From positions 277,667 to 341,666 of the forward strand of contig CBDFHW010000034.1 in the NCBI GenBank assembly GCA_965247815.1: a stretch of 64,000 nt of DNA. The letters run 5' to 3'. Both the position numbers and the translations under genes were made by a program. The DNA is from CBDAQA01 sp965247815 (GTDB lineage Bacteria; Planctomycetota; Phycisphaerae; Tepidisphaerales; Tepidisphaeraceae). Positions 44,922 to 53,572 of the stretch are shown here, in pieces (the stretch's first letter is position 1; each line of letters opens with the position of its first letter). The notes under the pieces were generated by a model. The model had not been told where the DNA came from. It searched no databases and worked only from the letters and a program-made list of their open reading frames with translations.

Positions 44922-45379
44922 TCGGTGGTGGGTGTCGATCGTGAACCGTGGACTTCCGATCTCCCGACCCTTTCAATTTCTATCGTAGCCGCGCGGCTTT
45001 AGCCTGCGTTGGCTGGAATCGACGCGGTTTTATTGTCGTCCGCGGGCTGAAGTCGCGTGACTGGAATTTTAATGCCGCGTGTGCATGAGCTATTTGCAGT
45101 AGTCAGGCCTTTGACGCTCGCGATTCGGCTAAAGGCTTTGGTTGCAAAACATTCAGTGGTTTATGCATGACCGGCGATCGGACCTGAAGCCCCGGTTGTT
45201 GAACAAATCATTGCCGGCGGCTTGTTTGTAAGTGTCTATTAAATACAGCTTTGCGAATTTGGTTTTGGTCAATCCTAGTTTGATCTGCGACAGGCGGGAT
45301 ACAGTTTTTCCATCTCGGGGCAGATGGGTAACCCTCATAAGCAGGAGATTATCTGCCCGAATTTGCCAGTTAACGTATA
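44922..45379. other. Gene-poor interval with a REP-like hairpin
   Basis: No convincing gene. A hairpin lies at 44985-45062: left arm GTAGCCGCGCGGCTTTAGCC, right arm the reverse complement of AGTCACGCGACTTCAGCCCG, 17 of 22 positions pairing, with GTAG at the 5' foot as in known REP sequences. The rest (45100-45379) is moderately AT-rich and contains only scattered stops. The convergent end of the dockerin/PEP-CTERM gene is at 45380. Confidence 0.65.
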
Positions 45380-47254
45380 TTAATGCCGACTTGGAGAAAT
45401 GGGGTAAGGGCGTCGCCGAAGGGTTCTGGTGCCGATAAGTGAGCCGAAGACCAGAATCAGGGTTGAACCGGCTGGTTCGGGAACTTCTGCCGTGCCTGGT
45501 AACTGGGTGATTGTGACTGCGGCCGAGGCGGGGGCTGCAGGCTGGGTATTGAAGGCATTGTCGATCAGGGTGTAGTCGCTGCCGTCGATGTGGTTGTCGT
45601 AATTGAAGTCGCCGTTTTGCCAGCCGGTGGCGGGGGTGCCGAACGCGGCATCGATCTTGGTGTAGTCGGATCCGTCGACGTGGCCGTCGAGGTTGGCGTC
45701 GCCGTAGAACGTATATTTGATCAGCAGGTCATTCACGCCGGGACTGGCACCGTCGAAAAGCCCCTGGGGTGTGCCGGTGCCACAAATGGCGTGACCGGTC
45801 CCGTCGTTATTGAGCAGCAGGCCCAGGGCGGTCAAGTGTGATGGATCATTTGCCGCCGCGGAACTGGTAATCCCATTCCCGGCCCAGGTTCCGTTGGAAT
45901 AGCCGCTGTGGATCTCGTTGATCAGTATTGTGAAGTCGCCGGTTTGCACATCGAGATCGGTATGGGCGAGATCGAGTTGTCCGGTCCAGTGATCGATACT
46001 GCCGCCGAGGGTGAGTTCGCCGGCGGTGTTCAGAGTCCCGGCCGGGCTGTTGGTCGCTATTCTAACTGTTCCCGTGGTGACAGTGAGGTTCCCCGCCGCC
46101 GTGAGACTGCCGGTCGCCAGCTGACCACCGGTAAGCTTGATTGAACCTCCGGCGGCGACGGCAGTTGATCCGGTAATATTAAGCAGGCTTGCGGTCTGCA
46201 GGTCCAGCGTGCTGTTTGCACTGACGGACAAGGATGCGGCCGAGACGGTCGCCGGGGTGGAGCTATTAGAACGCGACAATGTGAGATGCCCGACAGTATT
46301 CGATGACTGGCCGATCGAAATGCCCTGCGCCATTTGCAGGCTGCTCGTGACCCCCGACAGGTTCAATGTGACACGATCGCTCCGAACGAGAAGCCCCCGG
46401 GCGGTGAGCGGACCGGGCACGGTGACGGAGTATCCGGCCGAGCCGAGATCGAAGACGGCGTCGTCGCCCACGCTGGGCTGGCGGGCGAGCTGCCATTGTG
46501 AAGTGTCCTGCCAGGTGCCGCTGGTGTTGGCGACCCATCGGCACGGGCCATCGGTTAGACTCCCGGCGACCCACGCCGCGAGGTTGGCGGCAAAAGTGCT
46601 GTTGGAGAGCATCGGCAGGGCGTCGTCGTCGAGCGCCGACTGGTCCAGCAAGACCAACGCGTTGCGAGCAGGCCCCCAGATCGTGGCGACCCTGTCGGCG
46701 AAAAGGGTCACCCCGGATGACACGACCGCACCAGACGGAACGGCGATGGCCGAGACGCCGTTGGTCACCGACGACGTGGCGAACGCCGGCGTGGCGGAGC
46801 TGGTGAACCGGGTGGTGCCGGTCGGTCCGCCGACTGCATTCAGAATCGCATCGTTCCAAGAACTGTAATTCGGATTACCCGGCTGTGGTCCGAGCCCGCC
46901 GATCAGAACCACCCGCCGGCCGGTGGCAATAAACGCCTGAAGGTTTGTCGTTTCAGCCGACGTCATGGTCCCGGTCGTCGGCTGACGTGTGTCGACCCAG
47001 ATCCCGGTGTAATTCATTAATTGCGACAGGTTCGACAGGTCGGCGACGCTGGCGAGCGGGCCGGCGTTCGCCGCGTTGAGATCGGCGGTCATGCCCGTCC
47101 AGGCGAAATGGGCATAACCGCTACCGTCGTCGTTGGGCGTCACACAATCGGCAACGGACCCCGAGGCGACGGCCTGTTGCCGCGCGACGAGCAGTGCGGC
47201 CAGTGCGACGAGACTCCATTGGCCGGGATTGAACTGCCGAGCTGATTTGCGCAT
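45380..47254 (-). CDS. Exported protein with dockerin-like repeats and PEP-CTERM tail
   Basis: 624 residues. A signal peptide (QWSLVALAALLVARQQAVAS) is followed by an N-terminal domain with a Rossmann-like VVLIGGLGPQPGNPNYSSWN, then a long beta-helix-like Ser/Thr/Gly-rich middle (VSANSTLDLQTASLLNITGS). Near the C-terminus two EF-hand-like dockerin type I repeats occur: YGDANLDGHVDGSDYTKIDA and GDFNYDNHIDGSDYTLIDNA. The protein ends in VPEPAGSTLILVFGSLIGTR plus basic residues, the PEP-CTERM sorting signal recognised by exosortase. Surface-attached protein; function unknown. Having dockerin and PEP-CTERM together is common in planctomycetes. Confidence 0.85.
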   Translation of the reverse strand: MRKSARQFNPGQWSLVALAALLVARQQAVASGSVADCVTPNDDGSGYAHFAWTGMTADLNAANAGPLASVADLSNLSQLMNYTGIWVDTRQPTTGTMTSAETTNLQAFIATGRRVVLIGGLGPQPGNPNYSSWNDAILNAVGGPTGTTRFTSSATPAFATSSVTNGVSAIAVPSGAVVSSGVTLFADRVATIWGPARNALVLLDQSALDDDALPMLSNSTFAANLAAWVAGSLTDGPCRWVANTSGTWQDTSQWQLARQPSVGDDAVFDLGSAGYSVTVPGPLTARGLLVRSDRVTLNLSGVTSSLQMAQGISIGQSSNTVGHLTLSRSNSSTPATVSAASLSVSANSTLDLQTASLLNITGSTAVAAGGSIKLTGGQLATGSLTAAGNLTVTTGTVRIATNSPAGTLNTAGELTLGGSIDHWTGQLDLAHTDLDVQTGDFTILINEIHSGYSNGTWAGNGITSSAAANDPSHLTALGLLLNNDGTGHAICGTGTPQGLFDGASPGVNDLLIKYTFYGDANLDGHVDGSDYTKIDAAFGTPATGWQNGDFNYDNHIDGSDYTLIDNAFNTQPAAPASAAVTITQLPGTAEVPEPAGSTLILVFGSLIGTRTLRRRPYPISPSRH

Positions 47255-47535
47255 GTGATTTCCCCAGTGATGCCGGTCCGGCTGTGAGAATGGACGATTT
47301 GGTCGGCCATTTCAAGTGAAAAAGGCCTGACTTTTGGACCGAAATCGTACAGTGATTCGCTTTTCGGCAATAACAGGGGCGTTAATCGGTGGTTTGGTCA
47401 ACGCAGTCAGTCTGGGAGGGGAGCGCGGCTGGCCGACGTTTTACAACGGATGACGGGAGTCGTTCGAATGCTCGAGCGGAAGGCCGTCGACTCCCGGGCT
47501 TGGCGCTGCGTGTGGTTAGTCTTACGCTCGGCGAC

Positions 47536-48042
47536 ATGCTGGACAAATCGTTCGCCAAATGGTGGTTGGGCCGGGTGAAACCCTTTCGCGCCGTGCCGGC
47601 CGAGAAGCTGACCGCCGAGCGGGAGGCGATGGAAAAGCACGAAGAATACAACCGCAATTACGCCGAGTTCATGAAAGGGGCCGTGCTGCCCGCGGTCGAG
47701 GGGCTCGTTCAGATCATGGCCAAGGGCCGGGTCGTGCACCGCGTTTCGACCTGGGGGAATCAGCTGTCGATCCGCGTGCACCTCGCGTGGCGGTGGGGTG
47801 AGATGGTGATCACGCAAAGCCACGAGGACGCGGTGACGTTCGAGCATCACATCATCACCGAAGGCGAAAAGCGTGGCGACGACAGCGCCGAGGATCACAG
47901 CCACCAGTACGACCTCCGCGACCCGCTGCCGAGCGCGGTCGCCGAGCAGGAAATGCAGTTCTTCCTGAGTCGGCTCGCGCAGGACCTTGTGGAAGGGGAC
48001 GTGGAGCCCGAGATCCCGCCGGGAGAAACGGTCGCCGATTGA
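47536..48042 (+). CDS. Uncharacterised protein, 168 residues
   Basis: The open frame begins at 47389 but the first 49 residues look random; ATG 47536 (MLDKSFAKWWLGRVKPFRAV) is the likely start. The protein is soluble and charged (EKHEEYNRNYAEFMKGAVLP, VSTWGNQLSIRVHLAWRWGE, EQEMQFFLSRLAQDLVEGDV). No domain recognised. It is 39 bases upstream of the phospholipase gene on the same strand. Confidence 0.6.
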   Translation: MLDKSFAKWWLGRVKPFRAVPAEKLTAEREAMEKHEEYNRNYAEFMKGAVLPAVEGLVQIMAKGRVVHRVSTWGNQLSIRVHLAWRWGEMVITQSHEDAVTFEHHIITEGEKRGDDSAEDHSHQYDLRDPLPSAVAEQEMQFFLSRLAQDLVEGDVEPEIPPGETVAD

Positions 48043-48081
48043 GCGGGCGGGCAGTTCACAGCAGCTGCCGCGAGAAAAGAC

Positions 48082-49035
48082 ATGATCAAAACAACTTTCG
48101 CATTGCTCTGCGTCGTCGGTGTTCTGGGTGTCCGCACCGCGCGGGCGGACGACTGGGTCGCCGACGTGCTGGACCGGGGGGCGACTCGCGCGGTCACGGC
48201 AACCGCCCCGGCGTCGACCGACTCGGTTCTCCTTGACAATGTGATCACCGGCCCGAGCACCGCGCCGGTGCCGGTCTCCCCGACGGCATATGCCGAGCGG
48301 TCCATCGCGGAATTCATCGGGCATTTTTCCGGCTACGAGCCGACTTATGTCATCGCCGGCCCGGCCGACCCGTTGGCGAAATTCCAGTTCAGCTTCAAAT
48401 ACCAACTCTTGAGCGACGACGCGCCGCTGGCGAAGAAGATCCCGTTCCTGGCCGGGTTCAACTTCGGTTACACCCAGCTTTCGCTGTGGCAGCTGGACAA
48501 ACGTTCGGCGCCATTTTTCGACACGAACTATGAACCCGAGTTCCTCTGGTCGAATGAAGACGTTCGGTTGTTCAAGATTCCGGGTGTATCCCAGTTCGGA
48601 CTTCAGGCCGGGTACGGCCACGACTCCAACGGCCGGGACGGCGCGACCTCTCGAAGCTTGAACATCCTGTTCATCCGCCCGATCGTGACCTTCGGCGACC
48701 CCGATCATTTTCACTTTCTGCTCGCGCCCAAGATCTATGCCTACGTCGCCAGCCTGGACGATAACCCGGACATCGCCAAATACCGTGGGTACGTCGACAT
48801 CCGGGCAACAATCGGCTGGAAGCAGGGACTTGAATTGTCCGCACTCGGAAGGGTCGGCAGTGATTACAACCGCGGCAGCGTCCTGCTCGATCTGACCTAT
48901 CCGATTCGAGACCTTTTGAATCGGAATCTCGACCTCTATCTCGACGCCCAGTATTTTTACGGGTACGGCGAATCCCTGCTGCAGTACAACCAGCGGCGGT
49001 CCGAATTTCGCATCGGGTTCGCGCTCGTCCGGTAA
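48082..49035 (+). CDS. pldA: Outer membrane phospholipase A (OMPLA)
   Basis: Signal peptide (MIKTTFALLCVVGVLGVRTA) then a beta-barrel of the phospholipase A1 family. YEPTYVIAG, KFQFSFKYQLL and FGYTQLSLWQLDKRSAPFFD are family strands. The catalytic triad fits exactly: His, Ser and Asn in GYGHDSNGRDGATSRSLN with the E. coli spacing (H, S two residues on, N fourteen residues on). HQSNG is replaced by HDSNG. The enzyme hydrolyses outer-membrane phospholipids that reach the outer leaflet. A calcium-dependent dimer is known for the family. Confidence 0.92.
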   Translation: MIKTTFALLCVVGVLGVRTARADDWVADVLDRGATRAVTATAPASTDSVLLDNVITGPSTAPVPVSPTAYAERSIAEFIGHFSGYEPTYVIAGPADPLAKFQFSFKYQLLSDDAPLAKKIPFLAGFNFGYTQLSLWQLDKRSAPFFDTNYEPEFLWSNEDVRLFKIPGVSQFGLQAGYGHDSNGRDGATSRSLNILFIRPIVTFGDPDHFHFLLAPKIYAYVASLDDNPDIAKYRGYVDIRATIGWKQGLELSALGRVGSDYNRGSVLLDLTYPIRDLLNRNLDLYLDAQYFYGYGESLLQYNQRRSEFRIGFALVR

Positions 49036-49186
49036 GCAAGGACCGCCGCATAACCGGCAAGCGTGTGAGCAAGGTGTCGCATGGCGACAGATTCTTGCAC
49101 AGGTTAGCACCCCAGAACATTCATAAACATCGGGCGTAGAATTGATCCGATAGAACAGACAGGACGAAGGGTCAGCGGAGAGATTT

Positions 49187-49588
49187 ATGGCAAAAAAAGT
49201 AGTACTAGTAGGTCATTGCGGTCCGGACAGCAGCTACCTGCGGATGAGCATTAAAAAAGCTGTCGCCGACGTCGAAATCCTCGCCGCCGATGACTCGGCC
49301 GAGTTGACGAAGGTGTTGGAAACACACGAACCCGACCTTCTGCTGTTCAATCGCGAGCTCGGATATGGATTCAGCCCGGATGGCGGCGTCGAGACAATTC
49401 GCACTCTTCGGCCTACGATGCCCAAGCTGAAGATGATGCTGGTCAGCAACTATCCCGAAGCCCAGCAGGCCGCCGAGGCCGCCGGCGCGTTGCCCGGGTT
49501 TGGCAAGCGCGAACTGGGAACCTCGCGTGTGACCGAATTGCTCCGTAATACGTTGATGTCGCCCACCGCTGCCGAAGCTCGGCTTTGA
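49187..49588 (+). CDS. Degenerate response-regulator receiver domain protein
   Basis: 133 residues with the alternating pattern of a CheY-like receiver: KVVLVGHCGPDSSYLRM (first strand), PDLLLFNRELGYGF (where the phosphorylated Asp is normally found), KLKMMLVSNYPEAQQ (Ser/Thr switch strand) and LPGFGKRELGTS (Lys). The phospho-acceptor Asp is Asn here and the acidic pair after strand 1 is missing, so phosphorylation is unlikely. Single-domain; no histidine kinase near. Confidence 0.65.
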   Translation: MAKKVVLVGHCGPDSSYLRMSIKKAVADVEILAADDSAELTKVLETHEPDLLLFNRELGYGFSPDGGVETIRTLRPTMPKLKMMLVSNYPEAQQAAEAAGALPGFGKRELGTSRVTELLRNTLMSPTAAEARL

Positions 49589-49681
49589 AAAGGCTCGAGG
49601 CGACGACCGGCGTCGTCGTCGCTTCCATCTCTAAATAACTTGCGCGGTTTCGCAATAACAATCTGAAAGAGCTGCGCACGG

Positions 49682-49740
49682 AGCGTACCCGCGAAGTAAG
49701 CGGTCGTCGCGGCGATTCCCGCTTGCTCCGCAGGTACGCT
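49682..49740. repeat. REP-like hairpin
   Basis: 22-bp arms at 49682-49703 (AGCGTACCCGCGAAGTAAGC) and 49719-49740, 19 positions pairing, loop 15. On the minus strand the foot reads GGTAGCGTACC, so a GTAG tetranucleotide precedes the stem as in REP elements. Lies between the pseudo-receiver gene and the AI-2E gene. Confidence 0.7.
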
Positions 49741-49886
49741 ACCTACGCGGCTCACTACGGACTCGGCGCGCCATCCTTAAGAACATTTCGACCGACTTGA
49801 TTCTAATTCGACTGTCGATTCGGGTTTCACGATCGACTTGCGGTATGCTACGGCCAGTGAACTCAGCCGTGGAAACCGACTCTCTC

Positions 49887-50993
49887 ATGATCCATCCATC
49901 CCGAATGTCCGACCGGCGGGTACAGACCGCCTGCCTTTTAATCATGGCCCTTATTTCGATCGGCGTTGCGCTCTGGCTGTTGCAGCCGGTACTGGTGCCG
50001 TTCGTGCTCGCGCTGTTTTTCTCGCAATGTCTGGCGCCGGTGATAAAGTTGTTGATGCGGAAATTCCGCCTCCCGCAGATGGTCGCGGTCGGGGTTACGG
50101 TCGTGCTCGCCGCCGGCGTGCTGACCGGGGTCGGCTTTATCCTTGCGGGCTCGGCGAGCGGGGTTACGGATCAAAACCTGGAGAGCTTCAAGCAGAGCCT
50201 GACGAGCATGCTCCATCGCGTGGAAAGCTCCCGACCTGCACAGATCATGGGAATCCCGGCAAACGGTGATACTGAATCGTACATCAACTTCGCCAAAGGC
50301 TACGGCGGGTCGATCTTCCAGCAGTACGGCGGTTCGATCTCCAAATTCCTGCTCACTCAGATTGCCAACGCCGGTTCGATCCTGCTTTTGATGGCGTTCC
50401 TGCTGCTGGGTCGCCGGTCGCCGCATCACCAGCGAAGCGGCATCATTCATGAGATCGAAGCCCGGGTGCAGCGGTATATCAGCCTGACGGTGTTCATCTC
50501 GGCATTAACCGGCGTATTGGTGGGCGCGCCGCTGGCGATCCTGGGCGTCAAATTCGCCGCCGGGTTCGGGTTCCTCGCCTTTCTGTTGAACTTTATCCCC
50601 AACGTTGGTGCGGTGATCGCAACGGTGCTCCCGGTTCCCATCATCCTGCTCGACCCCCAGATGCACGGGCACTTCGTCGTGCAGATTCTCGCAATCGCGA
50701 TCCCAGCGGGCATGCAGGTACTCGTGGGGAGTCTGCAGCCAAGGCTGATGGGCAATTCGCTCGATCTGCACCCGGTGGTGGTCCTTCTTTCACTCCTTTT
50801 TTTCACGATGATCTGGGGTGTCGGCGGGGCATTCCTGGCTACGCCGTTGACGGCCGTCATCAAGATCGTCTTCGAAAAGATCCCCGCCACGCGCCCCCTC
50901 GCCGCCGCCTTGGCCGGCAATCTGGAACCGCTGACCGAAACCATCGACCCGCCCACCAAAGAAGTGATGGTCGTTGTCGGGCAGCAGGTGTAA
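49887..50993 (+). CDS. AI-2E family transporter (PerM/YdiK type)
   Basis: About 368 residues from ATG 49887; the frame opens at 49797 with further ATG choices at 49845 and 49905. Eight or so hydrophobic helices: CLLIMALISIGVALWLLQPV, VPFVLALFFSQCLAPVIKLL, MVAVGVTVVLAAGVLTGVGF, and the family core AGFGFLAFLLNFIPNVGAVI, then MQVLVGSLQPRLMGNSLDLHP and VVLLSLLFFTMIWGVGGAFL. This is the AI-2 exporter/PerM permease family; which substrate is moved is not known. Confidence 0.9.
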   Translation: MIHPSRMSDRRVQTACLLIMALISIGVALWLLQPVLVPFVLALFFSQCLAPVIKLLMRKFRLPQMVAVGVTVVLAAGVLTGVGFILAGSASGVTDQNLESFKQSLTSMLHRVESSRPAQIMGIPANGDTESYINFAKGYGGSIFQQYGGSISKFLLTQIANAGSILLLMAFLLLGRRSPHHQRSGIIHEIEARVQRYISLTVFISALTGVLVGAPLAILGVKFAAGFGFLAFLLNFIPNVGAVIATVLPVPIILLDPQMHGHFVVQILAIAIPAGMQVLVGSLQPRLMGNSLDLHPVVVLLSLLFFTMIWGVGGAFLATPLTAVIKIVFEKIPATRPLAAALAGNLEPLTETIDPPTKEVMVVVGQQV

Positions 50994-51426
50994 CCTCTAA
51001 ACACCTAGTGGGTGACGGTCGGACTCCTGCACACGCTCTAAAGCACACCTTCCCGACGTATCAAAATGATGCGCCGCGCCTAAAACGAACGCATTCACAG
51101 AATTGGCGAGTAAAACAAAGCACTGCAATCGATTTGCCCCATCTCAACTAGTCAAAATACACCGACGCCCGAGTTACCCGTCGTTCGCCTTGGATTGTTT
51201 ATAAGTATCGAAAAACTCAATACTTATATTATAGTATATTTTACAAAAATTTGTGGTTTGCTTTTTGCTTAAAGCATAGGCGAGGTAGTCATAAAGGCTT
51301 GCCGGGCGTCGGATATTTCGGGTGATTTTCGGCGAGATCTCTCATCTGCGGAAGCGTTTACCTCATTGTTCCATCAGGGCGCGTGGCCGCGCATCCGCGG
51401 ACCACGTTAAACACAGGGAGAGCGCC
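50994..51426. other. AT-rich intergenic region with an inverted repeat, upstream of a PEP-CTERM gene
   Basis: No gene. Composition falls sharply to AT-rich near 51190-51260. TATAAGTAT (51200-51208) and ATACTTATA (51220-51228) form a 9-bp inverted repeat, and AT-rich TATTATAGTATATTTTACA follows. The region is a plausible promoter/operator for the gene starting at 51427, which has GGGAG upstream of its ATG. Function inferred only from position and composition. Confidence 0.5.
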
Positions 51427-52050
51427 ATGTCCAGGTTACTTTCGAAGTGGGAAATTCTGGGTTTTGCCGCCGTTGCCGCGTTAAGTCAATCGGCGAATGC
51501 GACCATCATCGTCGGCGGGCTCGCGTTCACCGACAACGCGTTTGCCGACACGCTGGTTTCCAGCACCGGCAATTTCACGCTCGGCGGGGCGCCCGACCTG
51601 CAGACTGCCGTCGTGGGAAGCAACACCGCCGATTACGCGTTCTCATTCGACACCGGGGCGAACCTCGTCCTGAAGTTTGCCGACAATAATGTGGTGAACG
51701 GCGCGGGGAACGACCTCGCCGTCTTCGAACTCGGTACGCCGGACAGTTTTGATCTCGGGATAAGTGTCGGCGGGACCACGCATTTTTACTCGACCGTAGA
51801 TACCGGCTTCACCGGTGGTGGTTTTTCGCTAAATGTCGCGCAGATCAATCTGGATGACTTTGGCGTCGCGGCTAACGGGTTGGTCAACACGATCCAGGTC
51901 TTTTCCGAAACAAACACAGTCAACTCGACAACCCCTTCGTATACCGCATTCGGCGCGCTCAACAGCAGTTCGGTTCCCGAGCCAACTTCCATGCTCCTCG
52001 GCCTGCCGATGGTCGGGTGGTTCCTGAATCACCGCCGTGCGAAGCGATAA
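51427..52050 (+). CDS. PEP-CTERM exported protein
   Basis: 207 residues. Signal peptide (SKWEILGFAAVAALSQSANA) followed by a beta-rich mature part (LAFTDNAFADTLVSSTGNFT, YAFSFDTGANLVLKFADNNV, FELGTPDSFDLGISVGG) and the sorting tail VPEPTSMLLGLPMVGWFLNH with basic end RRAKR. The start at ATG 51427 has a GGGAG site. PEP-CTERM proteins are processed by exosortase and held at the surface. Function of the mature domain unknown. Confidence 0.83.
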   Translation: MSRLLSKWEILGFAAVAALSQSANATIIVGGLAFTDNAFADTLVSSTGNFTLGGAPDLQTAVVGSNTADYAFSFDTGANLVLKFADNNVVNGAGNDLAVFELGTPDSFDLGISVGGTTHFYSTVDTGFTGGGFSLNVAQINLDDFGVAANGLVNTIQVFSETNTVNSTTPSYTAFGALNSSSVPEPTSMLLGLPMVGWFLNHRRAKR

Positions 52051-52081
52051 GCGTTGGCAGCAAGTCGAGTCGAATCCTCGA

Positions 52082-52690
52082 TCACACACCCGCTTGCCAC
52101 CGACGAATCCCCGCGAACGGGTGCAGCAGCATAATCACGTTCAGCACGAGATTGTCGTGAACGACGAAACCGGTCAGAGCCTCCATCAGGATAGCAAGCG
52201 CGACAACGCACCACACCGGCAATCGCTTCGCGAGGCAGTAGCCTGCCGCCGCGCAGAGAATGTCGGACATCGAATTGAATACAGTGTCCCCTGAATAGCC
52301 CGCAGTGATGGTCCGGCGATCCCGCGCAACGATCAGTGGTGAGTTCTCAAGGATCTCCCAGATTGTCTCGAGAAGCATCCCGAGCGAAAAGCGTCCGGGT
52401 GGCGTCAGCTTCCCGCGGCCAAATCGATACGCCACCGCGTAAAGCAGAAAGCCGTGCATCACATGCGAGAACGAGTACCAATCGACAAACTGCTGCGAGT
52501 TCTCCGGCGAGTTCGGCCCGCCGCCCCAGAGTCGAATCGCCCCCGACGCGCTGAACGTCAGCCGGCCCATTAAATGCTCGCAGGTCCCCGCGATCAGCAT
52601 GCACACGGCCAGAATCAGTGCATATTTCCACGCGGGCGATGCAGCTTTTACAGCCTGTAGTTCGGGGTCGCTTTTTGCTGGCAGTGCCAT
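52082..52690 (-). CDS. DUF2585 (UPF0314-like) membrane protein
   Basis: 202 residues from ATG 52690. The family pattern is clear: WKYALILAVCMLIAGTCEHL, MGRLTFSASGAIRLWGGGPN, SPENSQQFVDWYSFSHVMHG, LGMLLETIWEILENSPLIVA, then GYSGDTVFNSMSDILCAAAG and VVALAILMEALTGFVVHDNL. Several membrane helices with conserved acidic and histidine residues suggest an intramembrane enzyme, but no activity is established. Confidence 0.88.
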   Translation of the reverse strand: MALPAKSDPELQAVKAASPAWKYALILAVCMLIAGTCEHLMGRLTFSASGAIRLWGGGPNSPENSQQFVDWYSFSHVMHGFLLYAVAYRFGRGKLTPPGRFSLGMLLETIWEILENSPLIVARDRRTITAGYSGDTVFNSMSDILCAAAGYCLAKRLPVWCVVALAILMEALTGFVVHDNLVLNVIMLLHPFAGIRRWQAGV

Positions 52691-52757
52691 AGATCGGTCC
52701 CGCCTCGCACGAATGGTCTGCAAGTTCCGTTGATGCTTTGCGACAGGCGAGGACTCA

Positions 52758-53507
52758 TTATTTGCCGCGGAGCAGCCCGCCCACTAACCCGCCGATCACG
52801 CCGCTGGCGGTCGTCTCGCTGGAGCCTTCGCCGCTGGGCAAATGCCGTGCAATGGCCTCGGCCAGGTTCAGAATCGGCATGCTCTGCAAGTGAACCGTGC
52901 CCGGCCCGATCAGGCTCGCGAGGAATAACCCCTCGCCGCCGAACAGCATGTTCCGAACGCCGCCCACTCGTTGAATGGTGAATTGCACGGACGGGTCGAT
53001 AATGCCGACGTGCCCGGCGTGTACGAGCAGCTTCTGGCCCGCCGCGAGGGTTTCGGTGCAGACTTCGCCCGACAGGTCGAGCCAGACCGTGCCCGGCCCG
53101 GTGATCCGCTGGAGGATGAATCCCTCGCCGCCGAAAAATGCGGCGCCGAGTCGCTGCTGGAACGCGATCTCGAATTTGACGCTGCTCTCGGCAACGAGGA
53201 ACGTCTCTTTCCGGCACAGCACCGACTCGCCGGCACGCAGTTGCATCGGCATCACGTGCCCGGGGAATTTCGCCGCAAACACGACCTTGCTCGCGCCCCG
53301 TCCGTTCGCGGTGTAGGTGGTAACGAAGAAACTGCCGCCGGTGACTGACCGCTTGATCCCCGCCAGAAGGCCACCGCCGGTGTTGGTGTCCATCCGCACG
53401 TCGTCGGTCATCCACGCCATCGCGTGCGTCTGGCAGTACACACCTTCGCCCGGTGACAATTCAATGTGAATCGTCTGCATCGTCGTGCCGCTGATCGTTG
53501 ATCGCAT
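52758..53507 (-). CDS. AIM24/TIGR00266 family protein
   Basis: 249 residues of beta-rich AIM24 fold: GVYCQTHAMAWMTDDVRMDT, GGLLAGIKRSVTGGSFFVTT, AKFPGHVMPMQLRAGESVLC, FFGGEGFILQRITGPGTVWL, and LFGGEGLFLASLIGPGTVHL. Ends in a Gly-rich GGLVGGLLRGK. The ATG at 53507 has a strong GAGGAGGT ribosome binding site. The bacterial family (also YchN-like tryptophan-RNA-attenuator fold) has no settled function; yeast AIM24 supports mitochondrial cristae structure. Confidence 0.92.
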   Translation of the reverse strand: MRSTISGTTMQTIHIELSPGEGVYCQTHAMAWMTDDVRMDTNTGGGLLAGIKRSVTGGSFFVTTYTANGRGASKVVFAAKFPGHVMPMQLRAGESVLCRKETFLVAESSVKFEIAFQQRLGAAFFGGEGFILQRITGPGTVWLDLSGEVCTETLAAGQKLLVHAGHVGIIDPSVQFTIQRVGGVRNMLFGGEGLFLASLIGPGTVHLQSMPILNLAEAIARHLPSGEGSSETTASGVIGGLVGGLLRGK

Positions 53508-53572
53508 TCCGACCTCCTCAGTAAAATATCGAGGTACACGCGGCGTCGATCCGGCATCGATCGGTCCGTTTC

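Noticed and set aside
47407..49110. 567-aa minus-strand open frame
   Set aside because: It is the antisense of the 168-aa gene and of pldA; composition is arginine/aspartate-rich without motifs.
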